The notes below the pieces were generated by a model that saw only the letters and a program-made list of their open reading frames with translations, was not told the origin of the DNA and did no database searches. The translations under genes and the position numbers were made by a program. 64,000 bases of DNA from contig NZ_QUDO01000018.1 in assembly GCF_003477525.1 (NCBI RefSeq), forward strand, positions 1 to 64,000, in the 5' to 3' direction. This document shows positions 1 through 7,692 of this stretch, in pieces; within the stretch, counting starts at the first letter, position 1, and every line of letters starts with the position of its first letter. Origin of the DNA: Ruminococcus sp. AF41-9 (GTDB lineage: Bacteria; Bacillota; Clostridia; Lachnospirales; Lachnospiraceae).

Positions 1-2
1 TT

Positions 3-75
3 TATCGTACAGGGTCACTTTCCTTTGTAATGTTTTGGGTCAAATTCATTATACATCAGAAAGTCCTGTACGATA
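3..75. repeat. 11-bp inverted repeat pair
   Basis: The 11 bases at 3-13 (tatcgtacagg) are exactly the reverse complement of 65-75, separated by 51 bases. The right arm ends about 20 bases before the open frame of the truncated S-4TM gene. It could be an insertion-element end, a MITE relic or a weak hairpin. No transposase is seen beside it, so the identity is open. Confidence 0.5.
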
Positions 76-97
76 TTTTTTTATGAAAAAGTTGTAA

Positions 98-736
98 AGT
101 GGTGTTATTGATAAATATATTGAAGAAAAGAAACAATTAGCGGCATTTATTCAACAAAAATTTGATGTATATGTATATGAGATGCCGTGGGATAAAAGAA
201 TTTTTGGAAGAGATAAAAATGTTGATCATGAGATAGTAACTCATTCAAAGAAAATTTTGAGTAATCTGCAGGAAAAAAAGCAACTGAAAGATTGGTATAC
301 ACCTGTCGTTGATAAAAAAAACACCATAGATGGAATTTTGGCGTGTCAGAGAGAAAATTTGGGATGGGATGTTGGACTTAGAAAAAGATTCAAATTTGCA
401 AGTATAATTTTATTTATAATTCTAGTTGCTGTAATCCTGGCAATGGGACTGTGGAAAAATGAAAGAATTATAGACTTGTTATGGAGAGTGGTATTTATTG
501 CTCCAATGCTAAAATGGTTATTAGATACAATAAAAAAGTTGAATAAAGATATAAGTACATTACAAGAACTCGATAGCGATATCAATAATAATGAAACAAA
601 GACAATGGAAGACTTACAAGATATTCAGAAAGTAATCTTTCAGCATAGAAAAGGGTGTTATGCTATTCCAGAGTGTATATACAATATATTTAAGGATAAT
701 GATGAAGATAGAGCATATAGAGAAGCAAGAATGTAA
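98..736 (+). pseudogene. S-4TM family pore-forming effector, 5'-truncated
   Basis: The frame is open from 98 (stop at 95-97) to 736. The first ATG, at 182, lies inside conserved sequence: the translated residues before it (IQQKFDVYVYEMPWDK) look like the middle of an S-4TM protein. Two membrane segments are visible, at about 413-475 and 478-528, followed by the family-like C-terminus with IPECIYN. Full-length members are roughly 300 residues with two more N-terminal membrane helices, which are absent here. Family knowledge (putative pore-forming effectors in nucleotide-signalling conflict systems) comes from memory. The gene is probably dead, and the partner gene of such systems is not present upstream in the window. 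Confidence 0.6.
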
Positions 737-1050
737 AACAAACAATACTTGTCAAATGTTTTTCTGCCAGTTATAATGAATCTGGCAACAAATTGGCAAC
801 AGAAAATCAGTGATCCAAAATAATATATGCAACAGAAATGAAATAATGGCAAAAAAGATATAAAACTTAAACAAATATATTTAATAATAGCTTTGGACTT
901 GCCGAGTTTGAATAATAAAAATTTTCTGGAATCCCTTATAAACAGGGCATTTCAGGGCAGATAAAGTTCTATTTGATAACAAAATGATAACACGAGAGAT
1001 TTTGGCATTATTTATCCGGAATCTTGTGGTTATCAGGTAATATGTGTGAA
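737..1050. other. Gene-free stretch
   Basis: No coding region is supported here. The sequence is AT-rich with short motifs such as repeated tggcaaca words near 783-799. Short frames on the minus strand have no ribosome site or family resemblance. Confidence 0.5.
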
Positions 1051-1112
1051 ACCAACAAAAAGGTCTTACTGAATTGAGTGAAATCAATTTGGTAAGGCCT
1101 TTTTTCGTTGGT
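1051..1112. terminator. Long bidirectional terminator hairpin
   Basis: ACCAAC at 1051-1056 pairs with GTTGGT at 1107-1112. Inside it, the arm at about 1060-1077 pairs almost completely with 1084-1101 around the loop gtgaaa. A T run follows the inner stem. The stop codon of the minus-strand XRE fragment (1084-1086) lies within the stem, so it would terminate that gene. Confidence 0.7.
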
Positions 1113-1479
1113 TTTTATTTGCAGTTTTTGGATAATTATACCGCCACTGGTCATATTCTTCCTGAGTGATTTCTCCGGATTTTAGCTTTTCAGCTTGTTC
1201 CTGCCATGCATGGAACATATCAAATATAGAAAGGTAGGTGGTTCCTTTGGATTTGTCCAGCCGGAGGCAGAGTTCTCCATCAATCTCACCAATATGAAGT
1301 CCGTAAAGGTCTTCTAATGCAAATAAAGTATGCATAAGTCCTACATAGCTGTCAATATCCGGGACAGCCAGTGCATGCGGAGAGACATCAAAAATATCAG
1401 CCAGTGCATTCAGATAGTTTTCTTTTGGACTGCGGGCACCTTTTTCAGCGGGAAGAGCCCCAAAACCATTTATCGAAGT
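1084..1479 (-). pseudogene. XRE-type regulator, C-terminal fragment
   Basis: The minus-strand frame is open from 1479 to the stop at 1084-1086. It encodes about 131 residues, including FGALPAEKGARSPKEN and, further on, DGELCLRLDKSKG and EEYDQWRYNYP. I recognise this as the C-terminal part of a small Lachnospiraceae helix-turn-helix regulator family. The N-terminal DNA-binding part is missing: an in-frame stop lies just beyond 1479, where the sequence changes to a group II intron remnant. The family assignment is from memory and the function is presumably lost. Confidence 0.55.
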
Positions 1480-1485
1480 CTAAGC

Positions 1486-1763
1486 TATCTGAATTGGAAA
1501 CATAAGAACGGATTTAGCCATGAAGAGATATTTAAAGTCGCAAATTCGAGACTGGGTTGGTACAAAAGAAGTGGAATGAACGTAGTGAATTTCATTATCA
1601 GCAAGGACTTACTTGAAAATAGGATAAAAGATGGAGTTGGTTTGCTCAATCCCTTATCCTATTACCTGGTTAAAGTTGGAATATAAATTGTAGAGCCGTA
1701 TACGAGACCCGTACGTACGGTTCAATGGGAGGGGCGAAAATATTTATTTTCTCTCTACCCTAT
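1486..1763 (+). mobile_element. Group II intron 3' remnant
   Basis: A frame ending at 1684-1686 contains ANSRLGWYK and then LLNPLSYYLV. This fits the extreme C-terminus of group II intron reverse transcriptase/maturases. Just downstream, 1693-1723 has domain V features: GAGCCGTA pairing with TACGGTTC, and the AGC catalytic triad position. The hairpin at about 1731-1760 fits domain VI, and the intron would end near 1763. The 5' intron domains and most of the maturase are absent, so this is a deletion remnant joined to the XRE fragment. Confidence 0.7.
1693..1723 (+). ncRNA. Group II intron domain V
   Basis: This 31-base hairpin starts GAGCCGTA and ends TACGGTTC, with a lower stem, an internal bulge and a short loop as expected for domain V. 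It lies directly after the maturase stop and before a domain VI-like hairpin, the normal order at an intron 3' end. Confidence 0.65.
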
Positions 1764-1782
1764 TGAGATCAAATCAGAGCAT

Positions 1783-2075
1783 GTGAGAAAAAGAGGTAAA
1801 ATTATAACAGGAATTATCTCTCAGACCAGTAGTATTGCCTGTTGGGTATATGTGCAGGACAGGAAGAAGAGGCTGCAGGATGTCTCAGATGATGGTGCCA
1901 TTTACATGCTTCCGTCAGTCTATAGCTGTATAGGCATTACATATAACAAAACTTTATTAGAAGCACATGGATGGGAGCTTCCAAAATCCTTTGTTGATCT
2001 GGAAACCTGGCAGAGGAAGCAAAAGCGGCGGGGGTACAGCTGTGCCTTACACAGATTGAATATCCGCAAAAATAG
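1783..2075 (+). pseudogene. ABC solute-binding protein relic, frameshifted
   Basis: One frame reads IYMLPSVYSCIGITYNKTLL and continues to about 2003. The next frame then reads LAEEAKAAGVQLCLTQIEYP to a stop at 2073-2075. The two join sensibly if one A is restored in the AAA run at 2003-2005. Both parts match the hinge region of family 1 extracellular sugar-binding proteins, a group that includes the intact gene at 42776. Signal peptide, N-terminus and most of the C-terminal lobe are missing. The kinase downstream may have been its partner, as in the intact module at 40-46 kb. Confidence 0.6.
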
Positions 2076-2108
2076 AAGTAAAATATGTGTAGATTTTTAA
2101 AAAAATTA

Positions 2109-2137
2109 TTGACGTGAGGAAAACCACGTGGTATGTT
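2109..2137 (+). promoter_or_regulatory. Candidate promoter for hybrid kinase
   Basis: TTGACG and TATGTT are separated by exactly 17 bases. The spacer holds a cgtg...cacg dyad that could be an operator. It lies about 185 bases before the kinase start. Confidence 0.4.
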
Positions 2138-2180
2138 TTTTGAAAAAAAGAGATTATTTTAAAGGCAAACCTGTATAGTA

Positions 2181-2214
2181 GGGACACTGGCAGATTTTGG
2201 CAAGTGTCCTTTTT
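2181..2214 (+). terminator. Intrinsic terminator-like hairpin in leader
   Basis: GGACACT at 2182-2188 pairs with AGTGTCC at 2203-2209 and is followed by TTTTT. If the promoter at 2109 is real, this sits in the kinase leader and could attenuate. Otherwise it ends upstream transcription. Confidence 0.5.
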
Positions 2215-2320
2215 GTATGCAAAAATGGGTAACGAAACGATGTACTAGCAGGGACAGGTTTTCTGTATACAGATAAAGCAGGATGAAGAAGGCATAAGAC
2301 GGAGAGAGGATTTTTATAAA

Positions 2321-5300
2321 ATGAAAAATTATGAAGACAAAATATATTCTTTAAGTGAGACTGTAACGGGGCAGACACAGGCCATGTCACAGGCCGTACA
2401 GAAAACACTGGAAAATAATGGCGGGGTAGGTATAATGACAGGATCTTATGACCAAAACCTGTCTATTTTGTCTGTGAACAATCTGCTGTTGCATAGTACA
2501 GGATATACATTCGATACTTTCATGGAACAGACAAAAGGCTCATTGAGAAACTTCTTTTATGACGAGGAAGAAATACTGGAGCGAGACCGTTTTTTGCAGC
2601 TTCACGGAACAGGGGAAGCACAGATCCTTACAGCAGATGGTACAGTGAATAATGTACGGCTTTGTAAAGAGGATGCGACAGATGAGGCGGGCAGACAGAT
2701 CTGGGTTATGTCCGTACAGGTCAACTGGGATCATGTAAATTTGGCACTGCTCAATGAGGCTATCTATTCCGGCTTCTGGTATTTTGACTGTGACGAAAAC
2801 AGTGAGATTGTGAATGCAAACTGGAGTCATGAATTCCGAAAAATGCTTGGCTATCATGACACTCTGGACTTTCCGAATAAACTGGAATCCTGGTCAGATC
2901 TTCTGCATCCACAGGATAAAGAAAGAGTAATGGTGCAGCTTCAGGCGGCAATTAAGGATAAGACGAACCAGATAAAATACCAGGTAGAGTATCGTATGAG
3001 AATGAAGGATAATCAATACCAGTGGTTTCGGGCATCGGCAGAAGTAATACGCCGTCTGGATGGTTCTGCCAGCAGGATTGCCGGGATTTTTATTAACATT
3101 GATGCGGAGAAAAAAGAAACCATGCAGGCACAAAAATCTGCTGCTTTCCACCGGGCTTTTACGAAAGCAGATTTGTGCGAGTATTATGTGAATCTGGAAG
3201 CGAATACTTTTGATACCTTTAAGGTTGAACCGTCCCTGATGACCGTCTTTGAACAGAGTCATACGTGGGATGAATTGATCCGGCATTTTGTGGATTCCTA
3301 TGTTGTGGAGACGGATAAGAATGCGGTATCCTCTTTTTACGACCGTGGTTATATTGCAGAAAAGCTGAAGGGTCTGGAAACCGAATTGGCTTTGGAGTGC
3401 CGTATCACTCTGAATGGAGAAGAACGATGGGTCCGCAATGTGGTCATACGTGGAGAGATAGAGGATTCAGAATATGCCATGATTTTCTTGCGTGATATCA
3501 CAGAGGCAAAGGTAGAGAGCGCACGGCATCTGCAGATGGCAGCAGATAATGCTTCCATGGAGCAGCTGATTCAGAGTATTGTGCGTCTGGTTGACCGCTT
3601 TGTTGTCTGTGATCTGGAAAATGACAGATATGAATTCTACAATCTGAATGGACAGATGATATATAAACCTCTGGGATTTTATCATGATTTTCAGATGCAG
3701 GTTCTTGAAAAATATAAGACACTGGAACCATTGGAAGCTATAGATATCCTGATAGCCCCGGATAATATTCGGAAAAAACTGAAAAGTGAAAATGATATTT
3801 ATAAGTTTGAGTATTGTAGCCTGGATGAAAAGACTTATAAAATCGCTTCTTATATTCCCTTGGAATGGAAGAATGGAAAGCTGGAAAAGGTATTGCTGGC
3901 ATCCATGGATGTGACACAGGAGAAGAAAGCAGAGATTGAATCCCGTCAGGCACTGAAAGAGGCTTACCGGTCCGCAGAAAATGCAAATCGTGCGAAAACG
4001 GAATTCCTTTCCAATATGTCCCATGATATCCGGACACCAATGAATGTGATTGTGGGTCTGACGGCAATCGCAGGAGCAAATGTTGAGAGCCAGGACAGAG
4101 TCATTGAATGCCTTGGCAAGATCACAGAATCAAGCCGCCATCTGCTGGGGCTGATCAATGAAGTATTGGATATGGCACGTATTGAAAGTGGAAAAATGAC
4201 ACTGGCACAGGAAGATTTCAATCTGTCAGAGCTGGTAGATAATCTTATTACACTTACGAAACCGGTGCTTGATGAACATAAACATAATTTTGATATACAC
4301 ATCAATCATATTGAACATGAGGCTGTCTGTGGTGACAGCTTGAGGATTCAGCAGGTATTTGTGAATCTGATGAGTAATGCGATCAAGTATACACCGGATG
4401 GCGGGAATATTATTTTTTCCATAGAGGAAAAGCCAAATGGATTTTCAGAACTTGGATGCTATGAATTTACGATTGAGGATAATGGGATCGGTATGTCACC
4501 GGAATTTCAGAAAATCATGTTTGATCCTTTCAGCCGCGCAGATGACCACCGGACAACCAAGGTTCAGGGAACCGGTCTTGGAATGGCAATCAGCAGAAAT
4601 ATTGTGAATCTGATGAATGGCACTATTAAAGTGGACAGTACCTTACACAAGGGGACTAAAATTACAGTAACAATTTATCTGGAGCTTCAGGAAAAAGAAA
4701 AAGAACAGGACAGATATCTGATGAATCTGCCGGTTCTGGTTGTGGATGATGACAAGACATGCTGTGAAAGTACAGTTGCCACACTGAAGGAAATCGGTAT
4801 TGCAGGCGAATGGGTTCTCTCCGGCAGAGAAGCCGTTGAGCGCTGTTATGCACGTCATGAGCTAAAAAATGATTACTTTGCTGTTATTTTAGACTGGAAG
4901 ATGCCGGATATGGATGGCATAGAAACAGCCAGACAGATCCGGAAGCGAATAGGTAAAGAAATCACCATCATTGTACTGACATCTTATGAATTTAGCGAGA
5001 TCGAAGAAGAAGCAAAGGCGGCGGGCATAGATGCTTTTATTGCAAAACCGCTGTTCCGTTCTCGGCTGACGGCTACACTGCGGCAGTTTACTTCAGGCAG
5101 AAAAGAAAAAACAGCAAGAAATTATCTGGAGAAGCTGTCAGAATCAGACTACACGGGAAAAAGGATTCTGCTGGTTGAGGATAATGAGTTGAACAGAGAA
5201 ATTGCTGTTGAAATTCTGCAGATGACAGGGGCAGAAGTGGAAACAGCAGAAAATGGAAAAATGGCAGTTGAAAAAGTGGAAGCTTCTCCGGAAGGATTGT

Positions 5301-5527
5301 ATGATCTTGTTTTTATGGATATCCAAATGCCTGTCATGAATGGTTATGAGGCAACTGCAGCAATCAGGAGCCTTCCGGGTGAAAAGGGAAAACTGCCTGT
5401 TGTTGCCATGACTGCCAATGCTTTTGCAGAAGATGTACAGCTGGCCAAAAATACAGGCATGAATGGACATATCGCGAAACCGCTGGATATGAATAAGCTG
5501 AATGATGTTCTGGAAAACTGGCTGTAA
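2321..5527 (+). CDS. Soluble hybrid sensor histidine kinase, two receivers
   Basis: This 1068-residue protein has no membrane segment, so it should sense an intracellular or partner-delivered signal. PAS-like sensory regions occupy roughly residues 1-535; the clearest is about 150-262. The H-box NMSHDIRTPMN has the phospho-accepting His at 568. The ATPase domain (about 672-790) has N-box VNLMSNAIKY, then DNGIGMS and GTGLGMAI. The first receiver has Asp858 (LDWKMPDMDG) and the second has Asp1000 (MDIQMPVMNG). The second receiver and the HATPase look fully canonical. No separate response regulator or output gene is adjacent, so output is unclear. The relic of a binding protein lies upstream. 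Confidence 0.9.
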   Translation: MKNYEDKIYSLSETVTGQTQAMSQAVQKTLENNGGVGIMTGSYDQNLSILSVNNLLLHSTGYTFDTFMEQTKGSLRNFFYDEEEILERDRFLQLHGTGEAQILTADGTVNNVRLCKEDATDEAGRQIWVMSVQVNWDHVNLALLNEAIYSGFWYFDCDENSEIVNANWSHEFRKMLGYHDTLDFPNKLESWSDLLHPQDKERVMVQLQAAIKDKTNQIKYQVEYRMRMKDNQYQWFRASAEVIRRLDGSASRIAGIFINIDAEKKETMQAQKSAAFHRAFTKADLCEYYVNLEANTFDTFKVEPSLMTVFEQSHTWDELIRHFVDSYVVETDKNAVSSFYDRGYIAEKLKGLETELALECRITLNGEERWVRNVVIRGEIEDSEYAMIFLRDITEAKVESARHLQMAADNASMEQLIQSIVRLVDRFVVCDLENDRYEFYNLNGQMIYKPLGFYHDFQMQVLEKYKTLEPLEAIDILIAPDNIRKKLKSENDIYKFEYCSLDEKTYKIASYIPLEWKNGKLEKVLLASMDVTQEKKAEIESRQALKEAYRSAENANRAKTEFLSNMSHDIRTPMNVIVGLTAIAGANVESQDRVIECLGKITESSRHLLGLINEVLDMARIESGKMTLAQEDFNLSELVDNLITLTKPVLDEHKHNFDIHINHIEHEAVCGDSLRIQQVFVNLMSNAIKYTPDGGNIIFSIEEKPNGFSELGCYEFTIEDNGIGMSPEFQKIMFDPFSRADDHRTTKVQGTGLGMAISRNIVNLMNGTIKVDSTLHKGTKITVTIYLELQEKEKEQDRYLMNLPVLVVDDDKTCCESTVATLKEIGIAGEWVLSGREAVERCYARHELKNDYFAVILDWKMPDMDGIETARQIRKRIGKEITIIVLTSYEFSEIEEEAKAAGIDAFIAKPLFRSRLTATLRQFTSGRKEKTARNYLEKLSESDYTGKRILLVEDNELNREIAVEILQMTGAEVETAENGKMAVEKVEASPEGLYDLVFMDIQMPVMNGYEATAAIRSLPGEKGKLPVVAMTANAFAEDVQLAKNTGMNGHIAKPLDMNKLNDVLENWL

Positions 5528-5617
5528 TTGCCTTCCTGGATGCATGGGAAAAGCAGATAGGAAGCATAGAGAGGGTTTTGTTATGACAGAAATCTCACAG
5601 GCTGTTTGCAACAAGGG

Positions 5618-5772
5618 AATCCTCGTAAATAATGCATTTAAGACAGTTCATCAGAGGGTGAAAGACAAGGAAGATATCTGCAGGCGTGCTGACGCACGGC
5701 AAAGATATCTGACGCAGGATTTCACCCTCTGATGGACTGGATTAAGATGCGTTATTTTAGAGGATCGCTATA
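5618..5772. repeat. Palindromic MITE-like element, copy 1
   Basis: The element is a long imperfect palindrome. CAGAGGGTGAAA at 5652-5663 is the exact inverse of TTTCACCCTCTG at 5720-5731, and the outer arms also pair for about 40 further bases with few mismatches. A nearly identical copy lies in inverse orientation at 39384-39530. It codes for nothing convincing. Size, full-length dyad and multicopy nature suggest a non-autonomous transposable repeat. Confidence 0.75.
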
Positions 5773-5777
5773 GTTTT

Positions 5778-5978
5778 GCCCAACGTTCAAATCCTTCTCG
5801 ATTGCCGGTTGTAACATACGTGGAGATATTGATATACAGGCGAGCCGGAGTAAAAACAGGTATGGCATTGTGGCAGGCAAGGCAGGTTTGCCCGGAAATA
5901 ATTTTTGTACCGCCTCGCAATGAAGCAAAAACAAATCGAAATTTTTACCGGACTTTTACGAAATCACACATTGAATGA
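5778..5978 (+). pseudogene. Y-family DNA polymerase relic
   Basis: The frame 5778-5978 reads AQRSNPSRLPVVT, then AGVKTGMALWQARQVCPEII and FVPPR. This resembles the N-terminal region of DinB/UmuC-type polymerases (the segment before the palm aspartates). The piece between PVV and AGVKTG is scrambled, and after FVPPR the similarity ends with a stop at 5976-5978. It starts directly after the MITE and ends just before the TnpB element, so both insertions may have broken it. Confidence 0.5.
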
Positions 5979-5980
5979 CC

Positions 5981-6030
5981 GCGCGTCGCATTCTCGTTAC
6001 TTCAGTGATGAGTTAGACGCGCAATTTTTT
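5981..6030. terminator. Strong hairpin with T run, possible IS left end
   Basis: GCGCGTC at 5981-5987 pairs with GACGCGC at 6016-6022. Inside, CTCGTTAC pairs with GTGATGAG with two wobbles around ttca. A T run follows from 6025. It can act as an intrinsic terminator. In IS200/IS605 elements, subterminal hairpins of this kind also mark the left end. Confidence 0.55.
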
Positions 6031-6050
6031 TGTTAAAAAAAGAACATATG

Positions 6051-6079
6051 TTTACAAAATAAGATATCTATGGTACAAT
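6051..6079 (+). promoter_or_regulatory. Promoter for tnpB
   Basis: TTTACA and TACAAT are spaced by 17 bases, 45 bases before the tnpB start. Confidence 0.55.
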
Positions 6080-6123
6080 TTGTTCATAGCACAAAATAAA
6101 AAAACAGTTCAGAGGAGAAGAAA

Positions 6124-7452
6124 ATGCAGACGGTATCCAGTTATGGTGTGGAAATACGAAAACAGAATATCCCAATCCGCCAGACACTGGAAATCTATCG
6201 TCAGGCGGTCAGCTATCTGACGGAAATCTATGAACAGGTGTGGGCAGAACTGAAAATGATCCCGGAAGCAAAAAAACGCTTTAATGAAGCAGAACATATG
6301 ATTCACACAACGAAAAAGAACCATGCCCACTTTGATTTTGACATCCGTTTTCCGAAGATGCCTTCTTATCTCAGGAGAGCTGCCATCCAGCATGCACTGG
6401 GAAGTGTATCGTCCTATGAAAGCCGGATGGAACAGTGGGAGGCAGCGGGAGAACTCTCCGGGAAACCGAATTTTACCTGTGAAAACCATGCCATGCCGGT
6501 CTTTTACCGGGATGTGATGTACCGCGAAGGGACAGAGGGAAAAGATGAGGCATACCTGAAACTGTATGACGGGCATGACTGGAGATGGTTCCGTGTGTGT
6601 TTAAGCCATACGGATATGGAATACCTGCGCAGGAACTGGTATGGGAAAAAGGCATCTGCCCCGGCACTGGAGAAAAGACACCATAAATATTTCCTGCGTT
6701 TTTCTTATATAGAAGAAGTGACGCTTACTCAGACACCTGTTAAAGGGCAGATCATCTGCAGTGTGGATCTGGGAATCAATACGGATGCAGTCTGTACCAT
6801 CATGCGGGCAGACGGAACTGTCCTGGGGAGAAAGTTTATTGACTTCCCCAGTGAAAAAGACCGTATGTACCGCACACTGGGACGAATCCGGAGATTCCAG
6901 AGGGAACATGGATCTGCGCAGGCAGGGGAAAGGTGGGCATACACCAGACGTCTGAATATAGAATTAAGCAGAAAAATCGCAGGGGCAGTTGCAGAATATG
7001 CATGGGAGAATCATGCAGATGTGATCGTATTTGAGTATCTGGAAATGAACGGAAAGATATCGGGAAGTAAGAGACAGAAACTGCAGCTTTGGAGAAAACG
7101 GGATATCCAGAAACGGTGTGAACATCAGGCACACAGGAAAGGGATGCGCATATCCAGGATCTGTGCATGGAATACGAGCAGGCTTGCGTATGATGGATCA
7201 GGGATAGTCCTGCGTGACTGGAGAAATCACAGCCTCTGCGCATTTCAGACGGGAAAAAGATATAACTGTGACTTGTCAGCTTCTTATAATATCGGGGCCA
7301 GATATTTTATCCGTGAACTTTTAAAACCCCTTCCGGCAACGGAAAGGTCTTTGCTGGAGGCAAAAGTCCCTGCAGTAAAGCGTAGAACCTCATGTGTTTA
7401 TGCAGATCTAAGGGAACTCAGTTCTGAGATGGGACTCTTAATGGCTGCATAG
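6124..7452 (+). CDS. tnpB: TnpB, RNA-guided nuclease of an IS605/IS1341-type element
   Basis: The 442-residue protein has the RuvC-like triad of TnpB: Asp215 in CSVDLGINTDAV, Glu304 in VFEYLEM and Asp383 in YNCDLSASYNIG. TnpB uses an omega-RNA from the element's right end to cut DNA and maintain the element. The usual two-CxxC zinc ribbon between the Glu and the last Asp is reduced: the region reads CAWNTSRLAYDGSG and later SLCAFQTGKRYNCD. I believe this variant is common in Lachnospiraceae. No tnpA transposase is present, so the copy cannot move by itself. The ribosome site GAGGAG at about 6112 supports the ATG start. Confidence 0.85.
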   Translation: MQTVSSYGVEIRKQNIPIRQTLEIYRQAVSYLTEIYEQVWAELKMIPEAKKRFNEAEHMIHTTKKNHAHFDFDIRFPKMPSYLRRAAIQHALGSVSSYESRMEQWEAAGELSGKPNFTCENHAMPVFYRDVMYREGTEGKDEAYLKLYDGHDWRWFRVCLSHTDMEYLRRNWYGKKASAPALEKRHHKYFLRFSYIEEVTLTQTPVKGQIICSVDLGINTDAVCTIMRADGTVLGRKFIDFPSEKDRMYRTLGRIRRFQREHGSAQAGERWAYTRRLNIELSRKIAGAVAEYAWENHADVIVFEYLEMNGKISGSKRQKLQLWRKRDIQKRCEHQAHRKGMRISRICAWNTSRLAYDGSGIVLRDWRNHSLCAFQTGKRYNCDLSASYNIGARYFIRELLKPLPATERSLLEAKVPAVKRRTSCVYADLRELSSEMGLLMAA

Positions 7453-7624
7453 ATGCAGGCAGATATACAGCGGACTACCTGTAATGTGGGGATCTGCCAT
7501 ATCTGGCATGGGAAAAAGCGCATATCTGCGCGAACCTAAGTTACAGGCGTATCCGCCGATATTTAGTCTGACGCCTAAAGCGTCTGGAAGCACGTGACTT
7601 CAGTCATGTGAGGATATAATTCAC
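7453..7624 (+). ncRNA. Omega-RNA 3' part and IS right end
   Basis: The sequence after tnpB contains hairpins GACGC/GCGTC (7570-7584) and CACGTGAC/GTCATGTG (7591-7610), followed by an A/T-rich tail ending in ttcac at 7620-7624. This arrangement, with terminal hairpins immediately downstream of tnpB, is that of omega-RNA scaffolds. If the element ends at 7624, the guide would be the next 16-20 flanking bases, from 7625. The exact end is inferred from the typical form of such ends. Confidence 0.55.
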
Positions 7625-7648
7625 TAATATCCCTCTGCATGATATGAT
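7620..7648 (+). promoter_or_regulatory. Candidate Wadjet operon promoter
   Basis: TTCACT (7620-7625) and TATGAT (7643-7648) are 17 bases apart, 45 bases before jetA. The -35 hexamer overlaps the presumed IS right end, so the element may have supplied half of the promoter. Confidence 0.35.
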
Positions 7649-7692
7649 TAAACCTGCCAAGTCACATTCACAGACAAAGGAGAGGATTTATC

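Noticed and set aside
2154..5614. Several long minus-strand frames opposite the hybrid kinase
   Set aside because: They are shadows of the kinase coding strand, with no ribosome sites and no family-like sequence.
5502..5732. 76-codon frame overlapping the end of the kinase gene
   Set aside because: Its second half is the palindromic MITE and the first half overlaps the kinase end; no family resemblance.
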